A stretch of 64,000 nt of DNA, taken from the NCBI GenBank assembly GCA_017557185.1, contig JAFZAP010000115.1, forward strand, positions 1 through 64,000, written 5' to 3'. Positions 25,951 to 41,160 of the stretch are shown one piece after another. Position numbers and translations under genes: made by a program. Source of the stretch: Prevotella sp. GTDB lineage: Bacteria > Bacteroidota > Bacteroidia > Bacteroidales > Bacteroidaceae. Each line of letters opens with the position of its first letter. Position 1 is the stretch's first letter. The notes beneath the pieces were generated by a model that saw only the letters and a program-made list of their open reading frames with translations, did no database searches and had not been told where the DNA came from.

Positions 25951-27204
25951 ATGGAAAGAACTTGGAGATGGTTTGGCAAGAAGGATAAGATCACGCTTGC
26001 CATGCTCAGACAAATTGGCGTCGAGGGTATCGTAACAGCATTGCATGACGTACCGCTTGGCGAAGTATGGACACGCGAGAAGATTCGCGACCTGCGCGAA
26101 TACATCGAGAGCTACGGCATGCGATGGAGTGTTGTCGAGTCGCTGCCGGTAGTCGAAACCATCAAATATGGAGGCCCTGACCGCGACTATCAGATTGAAG
26201 TCTACAAGCAATCGCTGCGCAATCTGTCGGCTGAAGGTATTCACTGCATCTGCTATAACTTCATGCCAGTTCTCGATTGGGCACGTACTGACCTGCTGCA
26301 CGCTAATCCCAATGGTGCTTCTAACCTATACTTCAACTATGCGGAGTTTGCCTATTTCGACATCTACATATTGAAACGTCCAGGTGCACGCGAGGAGTGG
26401 AGCCGTCTGCCAAGCCCCTCCCCCACGGGCGAAGCGAGAAATATCCTTGCTGAAGCCGACGAGTTGGCAAAGTCGATGACACCCGAGAAAGACCATCAGC
26501 TCGTCGAGAACATCGTCATCAAGACACAGGGCTTCGTCAGCGGCAACTTCAGCGAAAATGACGAGGCACCCATTCAGAAGTTCCGCGAGTTCCTCGATCT
26601 CTACAGGGGCATCGACAAACAGCAGCTGCGCGAGAACATGAAGTATTTCCTTGAGGCCATCATGCCCACCTGCGAGGAGTGCAACATGAACATGTGCGTT
26701 CATCCCGACGATCCACCTATCGAGATACTTGGTCTTCCGCGCATCGTACGTACTGAGGAAGACATCCGCTGGTTCCTCGATGCCGTTCCTAACAAGCATA
26801 ACGGATTGACCTTCTGTGCCGGCTCACTCTCGGCAGGTGCTTACAACGATGTTGTCGACCTCGCACGGAAGTTTGCATCGCGCACCCATTTCGTTCACCT
26901 GCGCTCATGCCATATCTTCCCAAATGGCGACTTTACCGAGGCAAGTCATCTGGGCGGACGTGCCGACATCATCGAACTCTGCCGCATCTTCGAGAGCGAG
27001 AATCCCAATCTCCCCATGCGTGTTGATCACGGCATGACCTTCACCGATGCTCCTGGCGGAATCTTCGACGAGTCAAGTCACGGCCATAATGCCGGTTATA
27101 CACTCCTCGGCCGCATGTTTGCTCTCGGTCAGGTGCAAGGCATCCTTGCTACCGTCGACCGTGAACAGGGCATTCCCTACTCACAACCAGGTTTCTACGA
27201 TTAA
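25951..27204 (+). CDS. uxuA: Mannonate dehydratase
   Basis: A 417-residue enzyme that converts D-mannonate to 2-keto-3-deoxygluconate in hexuronate catabolism. It opens MERTWRWFGKKDKITL and shows the family blocks GGPDRDYQIEVYKQSLRN, CYNFMPVLDWARTDL, CVHPDDPP and RVDHGMT. A short proline-rich stretch (RLPSPSPTGEARN, about residues 151-163) looks foreign to the fold and like the repeat-derived peptide in the phosphoesterase gene. Gap to the GH8 gene is 24 nt. Confidence 0.93.
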   Translation: MERTWRWFGKKDKITLAMLRQIGVEGIVTALHDVPLGEVWTREKIRDLREYIESYGMRWSVVESLPVVETIKYGGPDRDYQIEVYKQSLRNLSAEGIHCICYNFMPVLDWARTDLLHANPNGASNLYFNYAEFAYFDIYILKRPGAREEWSRLPSPSPTGEARNILAEADELAKSMTPEKDHQLVENIVIKTQGFVSGNFSENDEAPIQKFREFLDLYRGIDKQQLRENMKYFLEAIMPTCEECNMNMCVHPDDPPIEILGLPRIVRTEEDIRWFLDAVPNKHNGLTFCAGSLSAGAYNDVVDLARKFASRTHFVHLRSCHIFPNGDFTEASHLGGRADIIELCRIFESENPNLPMRVDHGMTFTDAPGGIFDESSHGHNAGYTLLGRMFALGQVQGILATVDREQGIPYSQPGFYD

Positions 27205-27228
27205 ATAGCTCATAAAACATCATCATAA

Positions 27229-32567
<5,339 letters not shown>

Positions 32568-32585
32568 TAATCAATCATCAACAAT

Positions 32586-34172
32586 ATGAAACTGAAAGAC
32601 ATACTGAGCGGCCAGTTTGATGCCGCAGAGTGGGAAGCAAAAGGCTATGAGCTTCCAAAGTTCGACATCGCCGCTGTACGGCAGAAGACATACAACGAAC
32701 CTACATGGGTGCACTTCGGGGGTGGCAACATCTTCCGTGCCTTCCCTGCTGCCATCCTCAACGATGCTCTGAACACGGGCAAGTACGACCGGGGTGTTAT
32801 CGTGGCTGAGACCTTCGACTTCGAAGTCATCGACAAGGCATATGCACCCTACGACAACCTGTCGCTGTTGGTTAGCCTGCAGTCTTCGGGCACTATCGAG
32901 AAAAAAGTCATTGCCTCGGTGACAGAGGCGCTGAAGGCCGACAGGCAATTCGACGACTGGAAACGTCTCGTACAGATATTCCGCAACCCGTCACTGCAGA
33001 TGATTTCCTTCACCATCACCGAGAAAGGTTATTCATTCAACGAACAAGACCTGGCGCGAGGCTTGCACCCCATCTTTGCCATGGGTAAGGTATGCTCCCT
33101 GCTCTACGAGCGCTGGCAGGCAGGACAGCTACCACTCACCGTGCAGTCAATGGACAACTGCTCGCACAATGGCGACAAGGTGAAAGCCGGTGTCTTTGCC
33201 TATGCCGAGCGATGGGTGGCCGACGGACTGGTACCCGCTGCCTTCCTTGACTACTTGAAAGACGAATCGAAGATTACATTCCCATGGTCGATGATCGACA
33301 AGATTACGCCTCGCCCGCATGAGAAGGTAAAGGAACTGTTGGCTGCCGACGGATTCGAAGACAACAACTATATCGAAACCGAGAAACACACGTTTACTGC
33401 ACCATTCGTCAATGCTGAGGAAGTGCAATACCTCGTCATTGAAGACAGCTACACCAACGGACGTCCGCCGCTGCATCTGGGTGGTGCCCTCTATACTACA
33501 CGCGAAACCGTGGACAAGGTGGAAACGATGAAAGTGACGACATGTCTGAATCCGCTACATACCGCGATGTCCATCTATGGCTGCATGCTGGGCTACACAC
33601 TCATATCTGCCGAGATGGCCGATGCCGATCTGCGGTCGTTTGTTCAGAAGCTGGGATATATAGAGGCGATGCCCGTGGTAACCGATCCAGGTGTGCTAAA
33701 CCCGTATGAGTTCATCGGTGCCGTCATCAACCGCCGACTGCCCAATCCCTTTATGCCCGATGCACCACAGCGCATCGCAATGGATACCTCCCAGAAACTT
33801 CCCATCCGCTTTGGTGAGACAATCAAGAAATACCTTGCACGTGGTCTCGACAAGCAGAACCTCGTGCTCATTCCCCTCACACTAGCCGGCTATGCACGCT
33901 ATCTGAAAGGAATCGACGACAATGGTCAGCCCTTCACGCCCTCACCCGATCCCATGCTGGCTGAGCTGCAAGCCATCGTGGCACCACTCGAGGTGGGCAA
34001 GCCCAATCAAGACTATTCCTGTCTGCACGACCTGTATAGCCGTAAGGATGTGTTCGGCGTAGACCTTTACGAGGCTGGGCTTGGCTCGCAGATTGAAGGT
34101 ATGGTGCAAGAGCTCTTTGCGGGACAAGGTGCCGTGCGCAAGACACTGCACAAATATGTCGTGGCAAGATAG
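32586..34172 (+). CDS. uxuB: Fructuronate reductase (mannitol dehydrogenase family)
   Basis: A 528-residue NAD-dependent polyol dehydrogenase. WVHFGGGNIFRAFPAA near residue 40 is the nucleotide-binding start of the mannitol dehydrogenase family, and the C-terminal helical domain is complete (NPYEFIGAVINRRLPNPFMPD). With uxuA in the same run it most likely interconverts D-fructuronate and D-mannonate. Other polyol substrates are possible within the family. It begins 18 nt after the GH2 stop and ends the run. No terminator hairpin is evident behind it. Confidence 0.85.
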   Translation: MKLKDILSGQFDAAEWEAKGYELPKFDIAAVRQKTYNEPTWVHFGGGNIFRAFPAAILNDALNTGKYDRGVIVAETFDFEVIDKAYAPYDNLSLLVSLQSSGTIEKKVIASVTEALKADRQFDDWKRLVQIFRNPSLQMISFTITEKGYSFNEQDLARGLHPIFAMGKVCSLLYERWQAGQLPLTVQSMDNCSHNGDKVKAGVFAYAERWVADGLVPAAFLDYLKDESKITFPWSMIDKITPRPHEKVKELLAADGFEDNNYIETEKHTFTAPFVNAEEVQYLVIEDSYTNGRPPLHLGGALYTTRETVDKVETMKVTTCLNPLHTAMSIYGCMLGYTLISAEMADADLRSFVQKLGYIEAMPVVTDPGVLNPYEFIGAVINRRLPNPFMPDAPQRIAMDTSQKLPIRFGETIKKYLARGLDKQNLVLIPLTLAGYARYLKGIDDNGQPFTPSPDPMLAELQAIVAPLEVGKPNQDYSCLHDLYSRKDVFGVDLYEAGLGSQIEGMVQELFAGQGAVRKTLHKYVVAR

Positions 34173-34245
34173 CCGCTTAAGCTGCAGATACGTTAATAAT
34201 CTCAAAAAACTAGAAACCAGGAACTAGAAACTAGAAACTTTTTCG

Positions 34246-34253
34246 TATCTTTG
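34246..34253 (+). promoter_or_regulatory. -7 box of the small secreted protein gene
   Basis: TATCTTTG, preceded by a run of short CTAGAAAC-type repeats (34210-34239) where a -33 box would lie. Leader of about 30 nt. Confidence 0.5.
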
Positions 34254-34288
34254 CCGCGATTTTTACAAACCATAACGAGATCAAGAAG

Positions 34289-34783
34289 ATGAAGAAATTT
34301 CTGATAATAGCAGCCATGTGTTGTTTGACAATGGCAACGGCACAGGCTCAAGAAGTTTTCAAGGAACTGCTGAGGAACGCCAAGGAAACAGCTGAAGACA
34401 AGTCGAAGGACATCGAGACACGCAAGATTGCGACCTTCAAATACGACGAGCTGAGCTATATGGCAATGAAGGTACGCGACGATGTGCTCCGCGACACCAC
34501 CGACTTGGAGTTTTTCAACAAGACAGTCGCCATGCTCAACGAGCAGTCGTTCGCCATGCATGAGTTTGTGACGCTCTACCTGAATTCGCTTGCCAAGGCA
34601 AAGAAAAAGAGTGAGCGCGATATCATCATCACGGTATTCCGTGATGCAAGCATCAACAATCCGCTTTTCAACGACATGGACAAGGAACTCATCCTGGCTT
34701 ACTACAACAACGAGAACTACCTCACACAGTTCTCGCTCGATACCGACTGGGTGAAAGCTCTTGCCGCAGTTAGGAAAGAATAG
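34289..34783 (+). CDS. Small secreted helical protein, function unknown
   Basis: 164 residues with a clear signal peptide (MKKFLIIAAMCCLTMATAQA). The mature part is helical and charged (ELLRNAKETAEDKSKDIETRKIA, FNKTVAMLNEQSFAMHEFV). It has no catalytic motif that I recognise, and I take it for a periplasmic protein conserved in Bacteroidales. It stands alone between a promoter and a strong bidirectional terminator. Confidence 0.75.
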   Translation: MKKFLIIAAMCCLTMATAQAQEVFKELLRNAKETAEDKSKDIETRKIATFKYDELSYMAMKVRDDVLRDTTDLEFFNKTVAMLNEQSFAMHEFVTLYLNSLAKAKKKSERDIIITVFRDASINNPLFNDMDKELILAYYNNENYLTQFSLDTDWVKALAAVRKE

Positions 34784-34823
34784 CTACTTGCGAGCGTAAC
34801 AAGCAAACTATTTGCAAAGAAAG

Positions 34824-34870
34824 AATTAGCGTGGGCAGATGGACCTATCATCCTTCTGCTCACGCTAATT
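34824..34870. terminator. Strong bidirectional terminator
   Basis: A 16-bp stem from AATTAGCGTGGGCAGA (34824-34839) and TCTGCTCACGCTAATT (34855-34870), with one G-T pair and a 15-nt loop. It serves the convergent genes ending at 34783 and 34887. Confidence 0.85.
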
Positions 34871-34886
34871 TTGTGCTATACAATTC

Positions 34887-36098
34887 CTATATCTTATATT
34901 TGTTTTTCTTTTTGGCCGGACGTGGTGTACCTGTAAGGCCAGTGGCGGTAGATGGACGGGCAAAGCCGCGATACTGCGCCCATCGGTTTCGGATGCTTGC
35001 CACGTAGTTCACCGTTTCCGATCCTCGCATATATCCATGTTTCACCACGGGATCACGATAATACTCAGGTGTGCTGAGTTTCAACACGTAGTCAGAGACA
35101 TCGCTCCATCGATGTGGATCTCGCCCGTTCTTCTGAGCCAACGACATAGCATCGCGGATATGGAAGAAACCTCCATTATAAGCAGCCAACACGAAATAGC
35201 AGCGCTCGTTGCGGTCGGGAATGTCATTGAAATGGGTGGTCAGCTGGGCGATATACTTTGTAGCGGCAGCTATGTTGGGCTCTGCTTCAAAGATCTGCGA
35301 ATGGGGCAAGCCCAGATGGGTGGCTGTAGCTGGCATAATCTGCATCAAGCCACATGCCCCTACCCACGACTTGGCCTTGGGGTCGAAAGTGGATTCCTGA
35401 TAACATTGTGCGGCTAAGAGTCGCCAATCCCAACGTGCCACAGGTGCATACTGTTGGAACAGAGCATCATAGCGTGAGATGATACCACCCGAACGATTCA
35501 GCATCGGTGAATAAACCCGTCGTGTGATACTCTTCGTCGACAGCAGGAACGACTCTTCTTGTCTCACCTCGGCAACCAATTCGGGACGGAACCAGCGGTT
35601 CAAAGTGTCGGCAAGTTCTGTATTGTTCTTCAGAACCGCCCATTGCATTTTCAGTGAGTCGGCCGACGAATAACCACAATAATCCAGATTCTTGTATTTC
35701 CTAGGCAGGGGTACTGCAATCACGTCGCCTTCGCTAGCCTTTAACCTACTGATCATTTCTGCTGTATCTTGACACACCTCAACACGCAGCTTCACACCCA
35801 TCTGCTGGGCGAACCGCTCGCAGAGCAGGAATTGCAAACCCATGCCACGACCACGATAATCATAATAGGTATCAGGGCCATTGAGTGTCAACATAATCAG
35901 CTCACCATTAGCCTGTATGTCGCTCAGCGTGAATCCGGTAGGAATCGTGTCAACTTCACCACCCACGGGAGTCCCCCAGGGTGTCATCTCCACCTTCGGC
36001 TTCTGCTGGCAACAAATTGTCATCATACACAGCAGCATGACTGCCAACAGCCGTCCGCAGCTGAATATATGTTGAATAAAAACAGCGTTTCGTTCCAT
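34887..36098 (-). CDS. MltF-like membrane-bound lytic transglycosylase
   Basis: About 403 residues. The N-terminus is hydrophobic with a lipobox-like MMTICC, suggesting an outer-membrane lipoprotein. Residues about 60-180 resemble a periplasmic solute-binding fold (GRGMGLQFLLCERFAQQ). The rest is an SLT transglycosylase domain with catalytic Glu in YQESTFDP, then GLMQIMPATA and AAYNGG. By family knowledge it cleaves peptidoglycan strands non-hydrolytically. ATG 36098 is preferred over 36131 because the -7 box TACTTTTG (36114-36107) lies just upstream of it, giving a very short leader. Confidence 0.88.
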   Translation of the reverse strand: MERNAVFIQHIFSCGRLLAVMLLCMMTICCQQKPKVEMTPWGTPVGGEVDTIPTGFTLSDIQANGELIMLTLNGPDTYYDYRGRGMGLQFLLCERFAQQMGVKLRVEVCQDTAEMISRLKASEGDVIAVPLPRKYKNLDYCGYSSADSLKMQWAVLKNNTELADTLNRWFRPELVAEVRQEESFLLSTKSITRRVYSPMLNRSGGIISRYDALFQQYAPVARWDWRLLAAQCYQESTFDPKAKSWVGACGLMQIMPATATHLGLPHSQIFEAEPNIAAATKYIAQLTTHFNDIPDRNERCYFVLAAYNGGFFHIRDAMSLAQKNGRDPHRWSDVSDYVLKLSTPEYYRDPVVKHGYMRGSETVNYVASIRNRWAQYRGFARPSTATGLTGTPRPAKKKNKYKI

Positions 36099-36106
36099 TT
36101 CGGCCA

Positions 36107-36154
36107 CAAAAGTACAACAATATTTGCACAATTGTTCAAAAAAGAGTAATTTTG
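36107..36154. promoter_or_regulatory. Divergent promoters between MltF-like gene and hisG
   Basis: Plus strand: TTTG (36123-36126), 20 nt, TAATTTTG (36147-36154), pointing to hisGDC with a leader of about 75 nt. Minus strand: TACTTTTG (36114-36107), ending 8 nt before ATG 36098. The two promoters overlap within 48 bp, so they may compete. Confidence 0.65.
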
Positions 36155-36235
36155 CAGTGTATTTTTCAGTTTTTTAGACATTATGACACGCCTCATGTGG
36201 GAATAAGAGGCGAATCAAGAACAAAACTAAACGAC

Positions 36236-37087
36236 ATGTTACGTATCGCCGTTCAATCAAAAGGCCGTCTGTATGAGGACACGATGAACCTGCTGGCAGA
36301 GGCCGACATCAAATTCAATTCGAGCAAGCGAACATTGCTCGTACAGTCACGCAATTTTCCACTCGAGGTGCTCTATCTGCGCGATGACGACATTCCGCAA
36401 AGTGTGGCACTTGGCGTTGCCGACATTGGCATTGTGGGTGAGAACGAGTTTGTAGAACGACACGAACATGCGCGCATCGTCTCTCGGCTGGGATTCAGCC
36501 GTTGCCGTCTGTCGCTAGCTATTCCCAAGGCCATCGACTACAACGGACTCACATGGTTCAACGGCAAGAAAATCTCAACTTCCTACCCTAACATTCTTAG
36601 CGATTTCCTGCAAAAGAACCACATCAATGCCGAGATTCACGAGATTAGCGGCAGTGTTGAAATCTGTCCGGGCATCGGACTGGCTGATGCCATCTTCGAC
36701 ATCGTCAGCTCCGGTTCTACTCTGGTGAGCAACAACCTGAAGGAAGTGGAAGTGGTCATGCAGAGCGAGGCTTTGCTCATAGCATCTCCGAAACTTACAG
36801 ACGAGAAGCAGGCACTGCTCAACGAGATGCTGTTCCGCATCGAAGCCGTGAAACAGGCTGAAGACAAGAAATATATTCGCATGAATGTTCCCAAGGAGAA
36901 ACTCTCGCAGATTATCGAGGTGCTCCCGGGTTTGAAGAGTCCTACCATCATTCCTTTGGCCGACGATGAATGGTGTTGTGTGCACACCGTGCTCGGTGAG
37001 CGACGTTTCTGGGAGATTATCGGTAAGCTGAAGGAACTCGGTGCACAAGGCATTCTTGTTACGCCCATCGAAAAAATGATTCTTTGA
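36236..37087 (+). CDS. hisG: ATP phosphoribosyltransferase (long form)
   Basis: About 283 residues, catalysing the first step of histidine synthesis. It starts MLRIAVQSKGRLYEDTM, contains DIGIVGENEF and the phosphoribosyl-binding block DAIFDIVSSGSTLVSNNL, and carries the C-terminal regulatory domain of the long HisG form (EKLSQIIEVLPGLKSPTI), so histidine feedback is expected. The upstream open frame from 36152 is unlike HisG, so ATG 36236 is chosen. First gene of hisGDC. Confidence 0.96.
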   Translation: MLRIAVQSKGRLYEDTMNLLAEADIKFNSSKRTLLVQSRNFPLEVLYLRDDDIPQSVALGVADIGIVGENEFVERHEHARIVSRLGFSRCRLSLAIPKAIDYNGLTWFNGKKISTSYPNILSDFLQKNHINAEIHEISGSVEICPGIGLADAIFDIVSSGSTLVSNNLKEVEVVMQSEALLIASPKLTDEKQALLNEMLFRIEAVKQAEDKKYIRMNVPKEKLSQIIEVLPGLKSPTIIPLADDEWCCVHTVLGERRFWEIIGKLKELGAQGILVTPIEKMIL

Positions 37088-37092
37088 GATTT

Positions 37093-38385
37093 ATGCAGAA
37101 GATTTATTATCCGAAACCAGAAGAGTGGCCCCTGCTGACTGAAAGACCGCATATAGATACGACACAACTCACGGCTACGGTTCAGGCTGTTCTCGACGAC
37201 ATACGACAAGATGGTGACCTTGCAGTGAAACGATACGAGGAGAAATTTGACCATGTCAAGCTTGACGACCTCGCCGTCAGCGAAGAAGAGATGCAAGAGG
37301 CTGAGCAGTTGGTAAGTACAGAGCTTCGTGAGGCTCTTATTCTTGCCCACGGCAACATTGCCAAGTTCCACGAGGCACAACGTTTCAAAACCATTGAAGT
37401 GGAAACGGCATCTGGCGTCAGATGCTGGCAGAAGAGTATGCCCATCGAGAAAGTAGGTCTCTATATTCCCGGTGGTACCGCCCCACTCTTCTCTACGGTG
37501 CTCATGTTGGCAACACCTGCGAAGATAGCCGGATGTAAAGACATTGTTCTTTGCTCGCCGCCTAATCGCGAAGGCAAGCTCCATCCTGCCATCCTTGTGG
37601 CCGCTCGCATAGCTGGTGTCAGCCGCATCTACAAAATAGGCGGAGTACAGGCCATTGGCGCAATGGCATATGGTACTGAGACGGTGCCGAAAGTGTACAA
37701 GATATTCGGTCCCGGCAACCAATATGTGATGGCAGCGAAACAACAGGTCAGCCTGCACGATGTAGCCATCGACATGCCAGCAGGTCCCTCTGAAGTCTGT
37801 GTCATTGCCGACGAGACCAGCAATGCTGAATTCATAGCTGCCGACCTGTTATCCCAAGCCGAACACGGCTCCGACTCGCAAGTGGTCCTCATCACGACAA
37901 GCGAAGAAAAAATACTTGAAGTAGAAAAGCAGATATCCTTGCAGCTCAACGAATTACCACGCAAGGACATCGCTGAGAAAACACTTGTCAATAGCAAGAT
38001 GGTGCTGGTGAAAGACACTCATGAGGCGATAGCCCTGAGTAACTGCTATGCACCAGAACATCTTATCATTTGTACGCGAGATTTCGAACACTTGTCAACC
38101 ATTGTGACTCATGCCGGCAGCGTGTTCTTAGGTCCTTATGCCTGCGAGAGTGCGGGCGACTATGCAAGCGGCACCAACCACACGCTTCCTACTCATGGCT
38201 ATGCTACAGCCTATAGCGGTGTCTGCCTGGATAGTTTCTGTCGCAAAGTAACGTTCCAGCATCTTACCCCGCAAGGCATCCTGTCGATAGGAAAAGCTGT
38301 TGAGACGATGGCCGAAAACGAACAGTTGCATGCCCATTGCCATGCGATGACTGTTAGGAGAAAGAACTTGGAGAATAATCTTTGA
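37093..38385 (+). CDS. hisD: Histidinol dehydrogenase
   Basis: About 430 residues. It oxidises histidinol to histidine in the last two steps of the pathway. Family blocks include YIPGGTAPLFSTVLMLATPA, DMPAGPSEVCVIAD and QAEHGSDSQVVL, with the zinc-site histidine in EHL. ATG 37093 follows the hisG stop by 5 nt; the TTG at 37084 would overlap hisG and is less likely. Confidence 0.96.
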   Translation: MQKIYYPKPEEWPLLTERPHIDTTQLTATVQAVLDDIRQDGDLAVKRYEEKFDHVKLDDLAVSEEEMQEAEQLVSTELREALILAHGNIAKFHEAQRFKTIEVETASGVRCWQKSMPIEKVGLYIPGGTAPLFSTVLMLATPAKIAGCKDIVLCSPPNREGKLHPAILVAARIAGVSRIYKIGGVQAIGAMAYGTETVPKVYKIFGPGNQYVMAAKQQVSLHDVAIDMPAGPSEVCVIADETSNAEFIAADLLSQAEHGSDSQVVLITTSEEKILEVEKQISLQLNELPRKDIAEKTLVNSKMVLVKDTHEAIALSNCYAPEHLIICTRDFEHLSTIVTHAGSVFLGPYACESAGDYASGTNHTLPTHGYATAYSGVCLDSFCRKVTFQHLTPQGILSIGKAVETMAENEQLHAHCHAMTVRRKNLENNL

Positions 38386-38404
38386 CTTTGTAAACCCATA
38401 AAAG

Positions 38405-39442
38405 ATGTCATACGATTTAAAATCACTTGTACGCCCCAACATTTGGCGACTGGCTCCCTATAGCAGCGCCCGCAATGAATATAGCGGACGAGAAGCCCAC
38501 GTATTTCTTGATGCCAACGAGAATCCGTACAACCGTCCTTACAACCGATATCCCGACCCGCTGCAACATGAGGTGAAGGAACGGCTTGCAAAGCTGAAGG
38601 CCATGCCCGTGGAGCAAATCTTCCTGGGCAACGGCAGCGATGAAGCTATCGACCTCGCCTACCGCTGCTTCTGCGAACCCGGCATCGACAATGTCGTGGC
38701 TATCGAGCCAACCTACGGAATGTATCGTGTCTGTGCCGACATTAACAACGTGGAGTATCGCACTGTCCTTTTGGACGAACACTATGCTATCTCGGCAACC
38801 CAGCTCCTCGCGGCCACCGATGCTCACACCAAACTCATCTGGCTCTGCTCTCCCAACAATCCCACTGGCAACAGTTTCGACCGAAACGAGATGCTCAGCC
38901 TTATCGAAGCCTTCGATGGTATCGTCATTGTCGACGAAGCCTATGGTGAGTTCTCAGCACAGAAAACCTTGCGACATGAGATAGCCAATCATCCTAACCT
39001 CATCGTCCTGAGCACACTCAGCAAGGCGTGGGGATGTGCTGCCATCCGTCTGGGAATGGCATTCGCACAACGTGAGATCATCGATATATTTAATAAGGTG
39101 AAATATCCTTATAACGTCAACCTGCTCACACAGCAACAAGCCATCGAGATTCTCGACAATCCCTACGACGTAGAGAAATGGGTGACGATGCTCTTGCAAG
39201 AACGGAGGCGACTGATGGAGGCATTCCAATTGCTTCCAATCTGCGAGAAGGTGTTCCCTACCGATGCCAACTTCTTCCTCGCCCGCATGACTGATGCTCA
39301 GGCCATCTACGACTATCTTGTGAATCGCGGCATCATCGTTCGCAACAGGTCGCGTATCTCTCTCTGTCAGAACTGTCTGCGCGTCACCATTGGAACGAAA
39401 AACGAAAACAACGAGTTGCTGGCTGCATTGCGTCAATACTAA
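38405..39442 (+). CDS. hisC: Histidinol-phosphate aminotransferase
   Basis: A 345-residue PLP enzyme of aminotransferase class I/II. The substrate-binding start is [18 protein letters not shown], the PLP aspartate lies in IVDEAYGEF, and the Schiff-base lysine is in LSTLSKAWG. It begins 19 nt after hisD. A hisB gene, often next in Bacteroidota, is not found here. Confidence 0.94.
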   Translation: MSYDLKSLVRPNIWRLAPYSSARNEYSGREAHVFLDANENPYNRPYNRYPDPLQHEVKERLAKLKAMPVEQIFLGNGSDEAIDLAYRCFCEPGIDNVVAIEPTYGMYRVCADINNVEYRTVLLDEHYAISATQLLAATDAHTKLIWLCSPNNPTGNSFDRNEMLSLIEAFDGIVIVDEAYGEFSAQKTLRHEIANHPNLIVLSTLSKAWGCAAIRLGMAFAQREIIDIFNKVKYPYNVNLLTQQQAIEILDNPYDVEKWVTMLLQERRRLMEAFQLLPICEKVFPTDANFFLARMTDAQAIYDYLVNRGIIVRNRSRISLCQNCLRVTIGTKNENNELLAALRQY

Positions 39443-39513
39443 GCCGGCAGCTCGCTTCATATTGTTGAATTGAATAAAAAAATAAGTATATAGTAAAAAA
39501 AAGTACATTTTAT

Positions 39514-39544
39514 TTTGTCTTCCACGTTGTTTTGATTACCTTTG
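39514..39544 (+). promoter_or_regulatory. dcuB promoter
   Basis: TTTG (39514-39517), 19 nt, TACCTTTG (39537-39544). Leader of about 33 nt. Confidence 0.7.
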
Positions 39545-39584
39545 CATTAGAATTATCAATCTATTAACTTAAAAATTACATTCT

Positions 39585-41060
39585 ATGAGTTTCTTAATGG
39601 TTATTCAGCTGCTCATCGTGCTGCTGGCCCTGTGGGTGGGATCGCGTTATGGCAGCTTGGCATTGGGTGCTATATCCGGTATCGGTTTGGCACTTCTTGT
39701 GTTTGGATTCGGACTGAAGCCTGGTACTCCGCCGACCGATGTCATCTACATCATCATCGCTGCCGTCACCTGTGCTGGTGTTCTGCAGGCATCGGGAGGT
39801 ATGGACTGGATGATCCAGGTTGCTGAGCGCATGCTGCGCAAACATCCCGATCGCATCACCTTCCTCGCTCCTCTCACCACCTTCTTCCTTACCGTATTGG
39901 TAGGAACAGGTCATGTTGTCTACACGCTTATGCCAATCATCTGCGATATAGCACTGAAGAAAGGCATCCGTCCGGAACGTCCCTGCGGCGTAGCCAGTAT
40001 TGCTTCGCAGGTAGGTATCACCTGTTCGCCCATTGCTGCTGCTGTCGTAGCCTTCTCGGCTATTTCGGCCACCAATGGTTTCCACGTGAACAATCTGCAG
40101 ATTATCATGGTGACCATTCCTGCTTGTATCTGTGGTCTGATGGCTGCCGCAGCAGCATCTTATCACCGTGGTCTTGACCTCGATAAGGACCCGAAGTTCC
40201 AGGAGCGTCTGAAAGATCCCGTACAGTACCAGTACATCTACGGCAACACTGTCACCACGCTCGACAAGAAGATTTCGCAAAACTCGAAGAATGCCGTGTA
40301 TATCTTCCTCGGTGCATTGGCAATCATCGTCTTGTTCTCTATCGTTCAGATGTTCGGTGGCAATCTGCTTCCTTCTTATGACACAGTGCAGGCTGTCAAG
40401 GGTGGCCCGGCTACCATCACACTGGAGGGCGGAGTCACAGAGACCGCTAAGCAACTTGCTACGGCAGGCATCGTCATGGAGGGTGTAACAGAGGTTGTCA
40501 AGAAACCGTTGGCCATGAACCTCGTCATCCAGATCATCATGATCTCGGCCGCTGCCCTGATGATTATCTTCTGTAAGGCCAAGCCCAAGAAAGCTGTGGG
40601 TGGTGCCGTATGGCAGAGCGGTATGGTTGCAGTTGTTGCCATCTATGGTATCGCCTGGCTTGCCGACACCTATTTCGGCAACTACATGAAGGAGATGCAG
40701 CTCATGCTCACCGACCTCGTTTCGGCATATCCGTGGACCATTGCCATTGCCTTCTTCCTCGTTTCTGTGCTCATCAACTCTCAGGGTGCCGTTGTTGTCG
40801 CCATGCTGCCGCTGGCCTACACGCTCAACATTGAGGGATGGGTGCTGCTCGGCGTATTGCCCAGTGTCTACGGTTACTTCTTCATCCCCAACTACCCCAG
40901 CGATATTGCTACTGTGAACTTCGACCGTTCTGGAACGACAGTCATCGGTAAATACCTGCTCAACCACTCGTTCATGATGCCTGGCCTTATCAGCGTCATC
41001 ACGAGCACGCTGGTCGCCTACACCATCTCATTCCTCATGCACAACGCAGGAATGTTCTAA
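39585..41060 (+). CDS. dcuB: Anaerobic C4-dicarboxylate transporter
   Basis: A 491-residue polytopic inner-membrane protein matching the DcuA/DcuB family from the first helix on (LQASGGMDWMIQVAERMLRK, LVGTGHVVYTLMPIICDIA, IRPERP). By family knowledge it exchanges fumarate, malate or aspartate for succinate, in keeping with succinate-forming anaerobic metabolism. It is somewhat longer than the E. coli proteins because of a central insertion (about residues 265-305) of a soluble loop type. It has its own promoter and a bidirectional terminator. Confidence 0.92.
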   Translation: MSFLMVIQLLIVLLALWVGSRYGSLALGAISGIGLALLVFGFGLKPGTPPTDVIYIIIAAVTCAGVLQASGGMDWMIQVAERMLRKHPDRITFLAPLTTFFLTVLVGTGHVVYTLMPIICDIALKKGIRPERPCGVASIASQVGITCSPIAAAVVAFSAISATNGFHVNNLQIIMVTIPACICGLMAAAAASYHRGLDLDKDPKFQERLKDPVQYQYIYGNTVTTLDKKISQNSKNAVYIFLGALAIIVLFSIVQMFGGNLLPSYDTVQAVKGGPATITLEGGVTETAKQLATAGIVMEGVTEVVKKPLAMNLVIQIIMISAAALMIIFCKAKPKKAVGGAVWQSGMVAVVAIYGIAWLADTYFGNYMKEMQLMLTDLVSAYPWTIAIAFFLVSVLINSQGAVVVAMLPLAYTLNIEGWVLLGVLPSVYGYFFIPNYPSDIATVNFDRSGTTVIGKYLLNHSFMMPGLISVITSTLVAYTISFLMHNAGMF

Positions 41061-41110
41061 TAAGGATATCTTGAGTCATCTAGAACCTCTATGGTATCTA
41101 GACATCAAAA

Positions 41111-41141
41111 AAGGTTGAAAAGTCACTCGCTTTTCAACCTT
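41111..41141. terminator. Bidirectional terminator after dcuB
   Basis: AAGGTTGAAAAG (41111-41122) pairs perfectly with CTTTTCAACCTT (41130-41141), loop TCACTCG. T-rich sequence follows on both strands. It serves dcuB and the convergent glucosaminidase gene. Confidence 0.88.
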
Positions 41142-41160
41142 CTTCTTTTCGTTATGCCGA

